The notes: generated by a model not told the origin, from the letters alone. A stretch of 64,000 nt of DNA from Breviolum minutum Mf 1.05b.01 (GCA_000507305.1 DF239284.1:71815-135814); one strand, 5' to 3'. Shown: positions 9,809 through 18,677, counted from the first letter of the stretch. Numbers and translations are program-made.

Positions 9809-10456
9809 ATGCCTGCAATTGTAGGTGCCAGCACATTTTCACGTACTCGTCGTTCTTCGCGACTCCCAACAGACGGTTCCAAGGGTGCATGCAATTGTCG
9901 TCGCTGTAGTTCGTGCAAACATCTTGTGGCATAACGTAGATGATTCACCAGAGCACTGTGATATCTGAAAACACGGTTGCAAATCACACACAGCACACCG
10001 TTGGCGTATCGTCTCTGAGGAGCTATGCGTCCATGGCAAATAAAAGCGTGTACCGACCATGCGGCTTTTGTTTTGAAACGTTTTCTGCAAGCTAAACAGG
10101 CGTGCTGCCCAGATACTTGGAGTTCACGTTCATCTTTCCACAGGCCTTCGTCCTCAAGCACGCCAAGGATACTGCGATGCCATGTCTGCCAGTCAATGTT
10201 CTTTTTGGCCTGCAGCTCTGCATGTTTTTGTGCTCTGCGTACCAATTTGACCCATTCATTGCCATGGGTCAACAGATGGCTCCATGGCGTCCAGTCAACA
10301 CAAGGATCGCTCGAAGGCAAATGGTCAGGGATCTGGGACTGCATCCATCTGAAATCACCATCAAGCAAGCTGAGCCAAGCTGGGCACATATGGACAAAAG
10401 CCCAGACAAAATCATCGGCCTTGTGCACTAGGTGGCAGGTGGAAATATCTCAACCG
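9790..10456 (-). pseudogene. C2H2 zinc-finger region of the LINE
   Basis: The minus frame starts with a helical region (HLVHKADDFVWAFVHMCPAW, then DGDFRWMQSQIP) that follows RT in related elements. Two finger-like motifs come next: CLACRKRFKTKAAWSVHAF with paired histidines (C-x2-C-x12-H-x4-H), and CVICNRVFRYHSALVNH followed by Cys (C-x2-C-x12-H-x6-C). In LINEs such fingers usually bind template RNA or target DNA. A stop at 10521 and a frame change separate this segment from RT. Confidence 0.7.
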
Positions 10457-10520
10457 TGCCACCCGAAACAATGTAAAAGGGTCCGCCATCTCCACCCAAA
10501 TGAATCGTCGCCCCAGATTG

Positions 10521-12236
10521 CTAGCCGTAAACTCCAGCAACAAAGGTGTCTTCTTCACGGCTGAGCAGCGGCGGCCAAACAGCAATGTTGTATAGCAAGC
10601 CGGTCATCACCAATGTATAGAAAAGCTGAATGCGTGTCCTCTCTGGTAGGGAAGGGTTACTGAATAGGCGCTTCCTCAACCGCTGGAAATCAGCACGTGC
10701 TTGTCCAAGTCGGCTCCGAATCTCAGGTCCCATAGATCCCTTGTGAGAGAAGATTGTTCCCAAATGTTTGTATTTGGCAACGATATTGATGAAAACTTCG
10801 CCTTTGCTGGAGGTAACAATCGGCAAAACGTGGGGCTTATGCCGATAGATCTCCTTACGGATCTGAACCGCACCTTTGCCTCGCAAATCCAACACCACTT
10901 CAGTTTTCCCCTTGTTCACATTTATATCCATACCAGTGTAGGAGAATTTGTCGAACAAGGTGCTTGCGACAAACTGAAGCTTCGAGATCAGCCGAGAGGG
11001 CTCATTGTCCGAAACCATGACCGCCAAGTCATCGGCCCAGATTGGACCCAACGTTTCAAAAGTGCGTTGCCGAGGGTTCGTCAATTGGGCAGGATAAGGG
11101 TTCTTCTCCACACACGCAGTAAAGGCTGCACTCCATTTTCTCGAGATCCGAAATCACTCTGGCCAATAACCGACGAAACGCATAGGCAAAAAGCAAGTCA
11201 GCAAGGTTATCGCCAGGTCGGCTACCTTTCCGAGTTCTCGCCTTCCTCGACGACCCCAATCTATGGAACCAGGTACCCGACACTGCTTCGCTGATATGGG
11301 CCTGTAGGAAGGGGGCTGCACGTGCCTCCTGCATAGCCGTGTCGCCGCTCAGTTCTGCAGCGAATTGTTGAAAACATTCCGATGGCAGACCAAGAGTAGC
11401 AAATAAGCGAATCACAGTAGAATCAGGGTCATCACAAGCCACAATATGCTCACGAAACAATCGATAAAAAGCTTGTCGGATATCGATGAATAGGATACCC
11501 AGCGACTGTTGACGTTCTCGGCAGTGATGCGCATAGCAGAGGAGGGTTTGCGACCCTTGCGAGACAGATCGTCCCGGAAGGCCACCCAGTTGTAATGGTA
11601 ACCGGTAGTGGTCGAATGCATCCAAACAATCGCGACGCAAGATGGAGTGCATCGCTTTTGACAGTACCGAGCTCACCATTAAAGCCCTGTGGTTGTCGCA
11701 TAGGGCCGCGGAACCGCGGCCCTTATATGCGTGAATCAGCACTCCGCCTTTATACGTGACAGGCTCACGTATAGACAGGCATTGTTTCAAGGCTAAATGA
11801 TGGAAACTTCGGGCCACCGATGGCACAGATCAGCTGGCACCCCGTCGTGGTAGGAGGCTTTGCCGTATTTGTTGGCCCTGAATGCCACTTCAATGTCAAA
11901 CAATGTCGGCACTTGATGCAATGACGGAACAATGAGCTGACGATCACGGTGCATTTGGGTGATGGTATCCACCAATTGCGCTCCGTCCATTTCAACTCCA
12001 TCTTCCATTGCTGCAAAATGTTGGAACCACAAATCATCAAGTGCTGCTGGAGATTCCACAGGTACACCATCTTCATCCACCATTGAAGTCAAAGGGCGTG
12101 GTGCGAAAATCTTCTTTTTCCCACAAACGCCAATACTGCGCAGCACAGACGTTTTTGTCGACCAGGCGGCGAAACGCCATTCATATTGGAACCTGAAGAA
12201 TTGCCTTTGCCACTCGGATTCTTCTCGCCGCCACCT
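10521..12236 (-). pseudogene. LINE reverse transcriptase, frameshifted
   Basis: Three minus-strand frames together cover an RT domain. The first (to about 11815) has APRPLTSMVDEDGVPVESP and KYGKASYHDGVPADLC. The second (to about 11105) has KGRGSAALCDNHRALMVSSV, LFIDIRQAFYRLF (motif A aspartate) and RKGSRPGDNLADLLFAYAF. The third has GPIWADDLAVMV, the catalytic DD pair with Trp-Ala in place of the usual aromatic-Ala, followed by NKGKTEVVLDL and KYKHLGTIFSHKG. Motif order is right for a non-LTR RT. Two frameshifts and a terminal stop at 10521 leave it non-functional. No endonuclease precedes it. Confidence 0.85.
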
Positions 12237-12325
12237 TCACCACTTCCGCCGGCTTCACAGGCACCTTGGCCAGACACCAATCCGAGAAAAGCAAGAAAAG
12301 CAAGGAGAAACAACAAAAGCTTCAT
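12089..12325 (-). CDS. Signal-peptide ORF, first ATG after the spliced leader
   Basis: The first ATG on the retroposed transcript opens a 78-codon frame. It begins with a textbook signal peptide (MKLLLFLLAFLAFLGLVSGQ) followed by Gly/Ser/Asn-rich sequence (EAGGSGEGGGEKNPSGKG). The frame then runs out of phase across the start of RT and stops at 12089. Either the mRNA was a chimera of a secreted-protein 5' exon and LINE sequence, or the hydrophobic frame is chance. Its position 50 bases after the leader argues for the former. Confidence 0.45.
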   Translation of the reverse strand: MKLLLFLLAFLAFLGLVSGQGACEAGGSGEGGGEKNPSGKGNSSGSNMNGVSPPGRQKRLCCAVLAFVGKRRFSHHAL

Positions 12326-12377
12326 GGCTAAACAGTTTGGTCACCGATATCCTACCAGTCTTCAGGCTTTTCAAGCG

Positions 12378-12399
12378 CTTGAGCCAAAATGCCTACGGA
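12378..12399 (-). other. Dinoflagellate spliced leader at the 5' end of the retrocopy
   Basis: Read on the minus strand: T, then CCGTAGG, then CATTTTGGCTCAAG. This is 20 of 21 against the invariant part of DinoSL, with G for C at position 7 of that 21-mer. It abuts the target-site duplication directly, so the copied RNA began at or very near the capped leader. Confidence 0.88.
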
Positions 12400-12410
12400 A
12401 ATAATGGAAA
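12399..12410. repeat. Target-site duplication, right copy
   Basis: AAATAATGGAAA, matching 8324-8335 exactly. Confidence 0.88.
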
Positions 12411-12461
12411 AACCCTATAAAAATGGATGATTTGGGGGTACCCCTAATTTTGGAAACACCC
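12399..12461. repeat. MITE family A, right half (interrupted)
   Basis: Continues the element broken at 8335: GGAAAAACCCTATAAAAATG, then GATGATTTGGGGGTACCCCT, ending TTTTGGAAACACCC. Confidence 0.9.
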
Positions 12462-12589
12462 TTTTGGGGATGGCAACAAAAAACATCCAGGATTTTTTAG
12501 GAACTCTCGAAAAGTTGACGGTAAGAATCACCCTAAAAGATTTGTTTGGAGGGGTTGAGGTTCCGGATGTGGAAACAAACAGTAAAAGC

Positions 12590-12676
12590 CCCTGGAGATA
12601 GGCCGAAAGCACCCCAACAGGAAAGGCAAACGTCTCCTAACCATCCATGTTTCAGGTGCCGGAAAATGTTAGTTTA
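12590..12676. repeat. MITE family F, partial
   Basis: GATAGGCCGAAAGCACCCCA, CAGGAAAGGCAAACGTCTCC, then CATCCATGTTTCAGGTGCC and TGTTAGTTT. The left terminus is missing. Confidence 0.5.
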
Positions 12677-12990
12677 AAGGAGCATGTTTTGGCTTCCAAT
12701 GTTTTGGGTGTTTTTTTGTTGGAACTTTTTTGGGGGTTGTGAGGGTAGTTACGTGGGAATCGTCAATCAGAGGCGAATGTGGGCTTAAAACCCAGCTCCT
12801 GCTACCCACTAGTTCCGATTCGGCTGTGGTAACAACCATTGGATTTGTGAGAATGAACTGATGAGAGCCTCAGCGTGTTGTGACTGCGCATGGCTCGATA
12901 TGATGTATCCCGAGCAATTGGGAGGCAACTCTGACTGTCTACTTGGCTGGAAGATAAAGGAATGTAAAGAAACAAGTACGGTGGCAATGG

Positions 12991-13509
12991 ATGTTCAGTG
13001 AAGGAAGTGGGATGTTCAGTATCTCCAAAATTGATTCGATAAGGAGTATTGGTGTGTATCATCAACTACAAAAAAATCCTTCTTGTAGCCGGTTTATGAT
13101 TCCATTCATAGGGGGCCCATGTCACTCCATTTATACCTATTGGTTCGGGGCCACCTTCATAACCTCTTTTTTTTCGCCCCGGCCCAATCGGGCTCGGATC
13201 GGTGGGATTCACCCACTACAAACCCGTTTTCAACGAACGAACGACTGGCTGGAAATCCAAGCGGTTGAAGTTGTATCTCCTATTAAAAAAACAGGTGATC
13301 TTCCAGCTTTCTCGCCATGTGAGTTTGCGGGGCAGTCACTAATTGGTGGGGATCAAATTTCTGACAGCTATGGTGACCTCAACCCTCCAAACTGGGTGCA
13401 ACGAGGTCACATGTTTGGTCCAACCCAACGTTCACGTGCGTTGTTGATATGTTCGGATATGTTCCTTTTTCATCATCCAAGTGACCAACTAATCATCCAA
13501 GAGATCTGA
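12991..13509 (+). CDS. Long open frame, possibly containing an exon
   Basis: 172 codons without a stop, longer than expected by chance. The last half is the most protein-like (SLIGGDQISDSYGDLNPPNW, then VQRGHMFGPTQRSRALL). It lies about 100 bases upstream of the well-supported exon at 13610 on the same strand and may belong to the same gene. The first half looks noncoding. Confidence 0.25.
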   Translation: MFSEGSGMFSISKIDSIRSIGVYHQLQKNPSCSRFMIPFIGGPCHSIYTYWFGATFITSFFSPRPNRARIGGIHPLQTRFQRTNDWLEIQAVEVVSPIKKTGDLPAFSPCEFAGQSLIGGDQISDSYGDLNPPNWVQRGHMFGPTQRSRALLICSDMFLFHHPSDQLIIQEI

Positions 13510-13609
13510 AAAAAATTGCAGGCATCATCTAACCCATCCCCTGTTCACCCTTTATTTGGAATCTATTTTCAGATATTCATCTCCCTCATGGACCCATCCC
13601 TTTTCCCAG

Positions 13610-13665
13610 GTTACCCGAAGAAACACTCGGGAAACTCAGCGCGCCTTGGCCCTCTTCTCGGCCTG
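13610..13665 (+). CDS. Penultimate exon of a plus-strand gene
   Basis: A 56-bp exon bounded by TTTTCCCAG and GTAAGT. It encodes VTRRNTRETQRALALFSA plus two bases of a split codon. Joined to 13886 the split codon becomes TGG and the frame continues without interruption. The matching phase makes this the best-supported host gene fragment in the window. Function unknown. Confidence 0.6.
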
Positions 13666-13885
13666 GTAAGTTCACTCAAAGCCAGTTCGGAACGTGGGAA
13701 GGTCGATAAAGCCAGTTAAAAGTTCACAAGTTTACTTCGATTTTTGAGCTTCCAGAGGTTGAGAAAAGTTTCCATTCCTCAAATAAACAATACCTGGATC
13801 TTCCAAATAATGTACAAGTTCTGCCTTTTCGTGTTTTTTTTCCCAAAAAAAGGCACAAATTTTACACACCAAAAGGAAGATCCAG

Positions 13886-14057
13886 GTCTATAAGATCTTC
13901 GAAAGGATCAAAAAATCCACCTGAAAAGCAGCAATCCAAGTTGAAAAAGGAACAACCGATGAAACCTGCCCCAAGGACAGTGGGCAAATCTCTTTCTTCA
14001 TCCTCAAAGAAAGGAACAAAACTTGGAGGATGGTTAGGATGGGCCGGGCCCATTTAG
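13886..14057 (+). CDS. Terminal exon of the same plus-strand gene, basic tail
   Basis: Follows a GATCCAG acceptor. After the split Trp codon it reads SIRSSKGSKNPPEKQQSKLK, then KEQPMKPAPRTVGKSLSSSS, KKGTKLGGWLGWAGPI and TAG at 14055-14057. The tail is lysine- and serine-rich, with a short Gly/Trp hydrophobic end, so it is probably disordered. The next acceptor upstream (ACCAAAAG at 13875) would give an early stop, which supports the chosen boundary. Confidence 0.58.
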
Positions 14058-14168
14058 AAGCCATGAAGTTCGGTCATTTGGAAGGGGTCCCACAACCCCA
14101 GTTAAGGGGACTAAAACGATGACCATGGTTCTTGAACCACTTACTACATGGGATGATCCTCCAAGTAG
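14058..14168. repeat. MITE family J
   Basis: AGCCATGAAGTTCGGTCATT left; TGGGATGATCCTCCAAGTAG right. It starts within a base or two of the stop codon of the preceding exon. Confidence 0.7.
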
Positions 14169-14183
14169 GCGATGTCTGCCAAG

Positions 14184-14318
14184 CGTCCGCACCCGGAACT
14201 CCACAAAACACCACCAAAACTCAGTTGCGAAGCATGTGTCCTGTATAAACATCACTACAGTAGAAGAAGCTTGAGACAAAACCCATCATTTTCAAGCCCC
14301 CAAAGGGGTGATCTTTAA
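14184..14318 (+). CDS. Candidate terminal exon, unknown product
   Basis: After GTCTGCCAAG the plus frame reads RPHPELHKTPPKLSCEACVL, then YKHHYSRRSLRQNPSF, to a TAA at 14316-14318 (44 residues). It is rich in His, Lys and Arg, with a Cys pair (C-x2-C) that is too short to call a finger. It could be an alternative 3' end of the gene just upstream. Confidence 0.32.
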   Translation, partial: RPHPELHKTPPKLSCEACVLYKHHYSRRSLRQNPSFSSPQRGDL

Positions 14319-14357
14319 CGAAACCCTGGAATAAGAAGAAAAGCCTGTGACTAGAAA

Positions 14358-14473
14358 CCGTTGATGGTTCAGAAATCCGGATAACCACCTGGGACGTATA
14401 AAACCCTGTAAATAATGTGATAAAGTACCAACCTCAACTGGTGCTGGCCGGATTTCTTATTCCATCAACAGTA
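14358..14473. repeat. MITE family D
   Basis: ACCGTTGATGGTTCAGAAAT / GGATTTCTTATTCCATCAAC ends; ACCACCTGGGACGTATAAAA interior. Confidence 0.8.
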
Positions 14474-14505
14474 TCATTAGACTAAAATCTGACCATTCCA
14501 TTTTG

Positions 14506-14668
14506 CTAGCCAGTCAACCTACCCCTTAGCTTTAGAACCCCAGAAATAAGGGCCTTATGATCAGGGCTTATGAAAACCCATTGGTTTCCCTGAATAAGGC
14601 CTTATTTATTGGAAGGCCATATTTCCGAAGGCCCCGGTACGTTAAGGCCCGGGGGAGGAAAGGTTGAC
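14506..14668. repeat. MITE family I
   Basis: Outer arms TAGCCAGTCAACCTACCCC and GGAGGAAAGGTTGACTAT; inner arms AAATAAGGGCCTTATG and AATAAGGCCTTATTTA. Confidence 0.65.
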
Positions 14669-14712
14669 TATCCGTTGAGTCGTTGTTGATGAAACGCCAG
14701 ACCTTGGATTTC

Positions 14713-14974
14713 CCACGAAGGAAGTGGATGATGGATCTAAATGGTGAGGATCAATGGGTTAGTTATTTCACTTATATACTTATGAATGTGATAGATTGGT
14801 GAAAAATAACCCCTTTAGATGAATCCAATATATGGTCCCAAAAAGCTAGTTTTAAATAGTTGGTAAACGGTAAATGGGTTATTCCCTCAATATATCCCAT
14901 ATATAAGTAGGTTATAGCTAACCCATTGATGCTAACCATTGATCCTAACTTCCTTCCAACCGGACATCCACGAA
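14713..14974. repeat. Large foldback related to family E
   Basis: GGATCAATGGGTTAGTTATT left; CTAACCCATTGATGCTAACC and TTGATCCTAACTTCCTTCC right. About twice the usual family length, perhaps two copies merged. Confidence 0.55.
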
Positions 14975-15026
14975 GTTTCATCATCTGGTGGAACATCTGG
15001 TTCCTAAAAAAACATGTTCCCTCCAG

Positions 15027-15115
15027 CCGTGGAAAAACTTGGATTTTCGGGCGGCGCCTTGGTTCTCGGCTTGGACACCGCCGTCCATCCTTCCTTCGAT
15101 GGAATTTGGAGATGA
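15027..15115 (+). CDS. Candidate exon, hydrophobic
   Basis: After GTTCCCTCCAG the plus frame reads VEKLGFSGGALVLGLDTAVH then PSFDGIWR and a TGA. Alternatively the exon ends at a non-canonical GA donor and the next in-frame reading resumes at YEFWTPRGLGK. GC-rich island; product unknown. Confidence 0.35.
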
Positions 15116-16539
15116 GATTATGAATTTTGGACACCGCGGGGTCTTGGCAAAGTGTTTGGGGTTTTAGATGGGTTTTAGATTGGCTTTAGATTGGTTTGTG
15201 CATTTTTGTTGGAAGATCAGCGAAAGCCCGGAAAAGTTCCTGGGCCACCATTTTTCCGTGAAAATCTTAAACTTCGGTGGTGTACCATGTTTATTCTGGA
15301 TGAATAATCAGGCGTTCTCGCAAGGAACCTAAAAACATGATCCTAAGAACAGAAGTCCCTTAACAACATTTTAACAACAAAGAAACCTGCCAAACACACA
15401 TCTTAACAACAATACCCTTATAGGAATCATCAACCAACTGGTCTTTTGTTTTTCAGTCACCGAAAATACGCTGAAAGAGACCTACTGTTACTGCCTGCTT
15501 CGTTTTTTTTTTGGCGCATCCAAGCCCCACTGCCACTGTTTGCCCGTTGCCACAACCCATGTTACTTTCCAATTGTTGATAGGGATCTTGAAATGATGCT
15601 TTGCTACAATCCTTACAAAACTGGGTAGTTTTCTTTATACTCCGTATGGATTTGCTATGTATTGCTCAAGATGCTTGGACAAAAAACAACACATATCTCC
15701 AAAGTGATAGTGATACCCTGGTAGGAAGGATCAAAAATCACCTGAATATACAAGTATATCTAAATCTGTTGAGTTGGACAAATCAAAAAATCTTCAAAAA
15801 ACTCCTCCCGGGATGCCGGTCTAAAAGCTCTAAAAATATTTTCTCGGGAACCATTGCCCCATAATTTTTTTTGGGGGGGTACAGTGGATTTTTGCTACAC
15901 CACAGAAGTTTAACATATCCCCTGAAAAATGGTGGCAACGGAAGTTGATCCTTTCCTATTGGGGCTAGATTGTTGCTTTCCCTTTCAGACTCCCAAAACA
16001 ATTTGGGTAAAGGCTTTCTTTCCCTGCTTGGGTCCACTTCCACCCAATTTTCTTGGACATTCAAATGTTTCCAGAAGCACCATCGTTTCTGGAGTTTTTA
16101 CACATTCCCCCAAAAGCTAACGGGGCTGGAACCTGGCAAATCACAGAGGAGATTCAGCTTCTACCTTCATGACTTTGGGTTCCCGTGTCGTGAGTTTTTT
16201 GGGGGGGGGAGCGTAAACCCCCCCCAAAGCCAAACTCCGTCGGTTTCCAACCAACCCACCCCAAAAAAATCCTCATCTTCATCAGGTGCTTGGGATTCCT
16301 GCCAATAGTCGAAGTTGCAGCTCCAAAAATCACCACGCTTTGTGGAGGTTTTGTTTCGTTTCCCCGGGAAAAACCGTAGGAAAACGTTAGGAAAACGTTC
16401 TCCAACAAAGCTTTCAGTGGGGGTGAAAACATCACAGTTTTTTAGGGGAGGGTGTGTTTTTCCTTCAGGAAAAAAAATGATTGAGGACCGGTTTAAGCAA
16501 GTAACTTGGTGCATTGTTGTCCCAACGTCTGGAGTGGTA

Positions 16540-16636
16540 CATCTTCAAAGTTTGACATGGAACCTAAAAATAATGGTATGCAACAGCTTTCCAGGGGATG
16601 ATTTCAGGTTCCATGTTAAACTTCAGGGGTGTGTAA
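16540..16636. repeat. MITE family G
   Basis: AGTTTGACATGGAACCTAAA left; TTTCAGGTTCCATGTTAAAC and TTCAGGGGTGT right. Confidence 0.75.
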
Positions 16637-16700
16637 GAGGACATGTTGTTGCATCATTGGGCGAGGCGTTATCTATAATGGCCTGCGCCCCATTAAGATA

Positions 16701-16808
16701 CATGCCATGAAGTTCGGCCATTTGGAAGAGAATAACCCGATCCTTAGGGTGACTTACGATCACCATGGTTATTAACCACTTACAAGTCATGGGATGATCC
16801 TCCAAGTA
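16701..16808. repeat. MITE family J
   Basis: GCCATGAAGTTCGGCCATTT, TTACGATCACCATGGTTATT, and right end CATGGGATGATCCTCCAAGT. Confidence 0.75.
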
Positions 16809-16834
16809 CCACTCAGCCAATGTAGAGTTGCTAC

Positions 16835-16954
16835 CTTCAAAGCCACGTTGGATGATCCATGAGGCGGGTTTCCACTGGTTGACTGAGAGTATTTGCACCT
16901 GTTTGTTACCTAGGGCGAATCTCTCAAGAACTAGGTCCCCCATTCCAACAAAAA
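16835..16954 (-). CDS. Candidate internal exon, minus strand
   Basis: The minus frame reads GDLVLERFALGNKQVQILSV then NQWKPASWIIQRGFE and meets a GTAGCAAC donor at 16834. Alternating hydrophobic and polar residues suggest a folded domain. The 5' limit is uncertain. The plus strand is also open but less protein-like. Confidence 0.36.
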
Positions 16955-17331
16955 AAACATCAGTTTCGTCCCTAAAATGTTCACAACCCCCGAAGTTTAA
17001 CATAGACCCTGAACGTTACTAAGCTACCCAATAGGAAAAGATCATCTTATTTTGCCACCAAATTTATCTCTTCAAGACTTCCCCCAAAAAAGACTTCGGC
17101 ATTTTGCTACTACAAAATATTCCCGGAACATTCTGCCACTTTCGAGTAATGTTCAAAAACCCTTGAGTCGAGACATTTCATGAAATCCTGGTTGGTTCAT
17201 AGGGGTCCTTAGAGTGACTTGTTCTGCAAATAACCACACGGTCAACCGTGCACTGTTCATTTGCAAATGTTCTGTTAGTTAGCTGAGGACTACGCTATGG
17301 CCGCAATGGTATTGTTGTATGGTCCAAACAG

Positions 17332-17438
17332 TCCGAAAAAACCTCTGTGAAAACGGGACGCCTGCGCCAATTCTGGCAAAGGCTCTGTCTGAACCTCGCC
17401 AGAAAAAGCAGGAATGGGTGATTCATGAATCTGGGTGA
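17332..17438 (+). CDS. Candidate terminal exon, unknown product
   Basis: A TCCAAACAG acceptor is followed by 34 residues, RKNLCENGTPAPILAKALSE then PRQKKQEWVIHESG, and a TGA. Reading phase 2 at the 5' border. Likely a soluble C-terminus with an amphipathic helix (LAKALSEPRQKKQEWV). Confidence 0.46.
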
Positions 17439-17439
17439 T

Positions 17440-18390
17440 CTAGAACCCCAGCAAACTAATGACAGGAACCCCTCCAAAATGGAGGGTGTGGATTCTTTAA
17501 TGAATATGTACATATTCAATCATGTGATATTCCGTTTCCGTGTTAATTTTAAGTGGAAAAAAACGTTGATGGCCAATGTTCAACAGAAAATGTTCAACAC
17601 AAAATACGTACAACTTCACACAACCGATAAACTTTACATTGCCTTGTTACTAGTGTCTGTATATCATACCTTCCTCTCAAAATCGTGGTTCTGTAAAAAT
17701 AATTGGATTTGGGGGACCACGTCTTAAAAACATTCCATTTTCTACCGGTTGCCATGGAGAAGAGTACACCTCGCAAATTTATCATGTCCCCTAAAAAGGG
17801 ACCGTCCCGAAAGGAAAGTATATAGTATTCCAACCATCATCTTTCAGGGGCGAACTGCTAACCACTCAAACCGCTGATGGTTCAGAAATCTGGCGACCAA
17901 TTCAGGCTCATTATTGGTTTATCCAACTATACTAAATACCCTTCCAATGCCATGTTTAACATAGTATTTGTGCAATGTCGAAGTTAAATCTAAAAATGGT
18001 AGGGTATGGTAGGGTTTTAATTTATACATCCCAGCAGGTTGGTGTTAACTGCCAGACTTCTCAACCATCAACAGTACCAGTTCATATCTACCCAACCAGA
18101 ACCCGATTTGTGCTGAGATTTGCATTCTGGCCAGTGGCCGTCAAAATTCAAAACCTTGGCGAATGTTGCTCGCAATTTCGCAGTTCTGGAGCTCCAGAAT
18201 TTTGTGCTCCCTTGGCTCCAAGAAAAACCTCCCCTGGCCCTCTATCAGGGGTTTGTTCTTATATAAAATCCACCCCTTAAGGCCATCAACACAAACAGGT
18301 GGATGATTTTGTCATGAAATTCTAATTAAGCCCCATTCAGGATAATGTTTAAACACATAAAAAGGAGGACATTCATTGCAAACCCTGTCT
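17440..18390. other. No assignable gene
   Basis: Contains a D-family fragment near 17865-17905. A weakly coding GC patch at 18110-18240 reads LRFAFWPVAVKIQNLGECC on plus. Confidence 0.35.
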
Positions 18391-18394
18391 ATAT

Positions 18395-18486
18395 CCTTGG
18401 ATTTGCTCCCCAAATTGGAAGTTTCATGGTGTCTCATTTACCATGGTAGAATTCCGTACCGAAAATCACCAACGAAACAAACCGAA
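18395..18486 (+). repeat. Family L element
   Basis: CTTGGATTTGCTCCCCAAAT, TTTACCATGGTAGAATTCCG, then AAAATCACCAACGAAACAAA. Confidence 0.6.
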
Positions 18487-18561
18487 CCCAAGTGTATCAA
18501 TGAGTCAATGAGTTTTCTTTTTGAAGCCTCCAAAAAAAAAATCACCAGTCTTCCAACAAAC

Positions 18562-18677
18562 TCAAAACTCTGCAACTCTGCCACTCCAAACCTCCTCGTC
18601 TTCCACTTGTTTCTCGGGTTTCTGTTCCTCAGGTTCCTCCTGCTGCCAAGCTTTCAATCGGTTTTTGCCAGAAAGAC
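18562..18677 (-). CDS. Terminal exon of a minus-strand gene, acidic tail
   Basis: ATTCCTTTAG acceptor on the minus strand, then LSGKNRLKAWQQEEPEEQKP followed by EKQVEDEEVWSGRVAEF and TGA at 18562-18564. The Glu/Gln-rich charged tail is typical of coding sequence and no other frame is comparable. Function unknown. Confidence 0.55.

Larger units (their letters stand above)
8336..12398 (-). mobile_element. Retroposed spliced-leader LINE cDNA
   Basis: A 4063-bp insertion read on the minus strand. At its 5' end is a DinoSL with one mismatch. Next come a signal-peptide ORF, a reverse transcriptase region, two C2H2-type fingers, a methyltransferase-like C-terminal region and about 135 bases of 3' UTR. 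It interrupts a family A MITE and is bounded by a 12-bp target-site duplication. No endonuclease domain and no poly(A) run are seen. At least four frameshifts and an internal stop (near 11815, 11105, 10521, 9808 and 8940) make it non-coding as it stands. The most likely mobilising machinery is another LINE acting in trans, which is an inference. Confidence 0.85.

Noticed and set aside
16160-16340. Acidic minus frame (YWQESQAPDEDEDFFGVGW)
   Set aside because: Attractive composition but interrupted by poly-C and poly-G runs and without splice sites; the plus strand (SVSNQPTPKKSSSSSGAWDS) is just as good.
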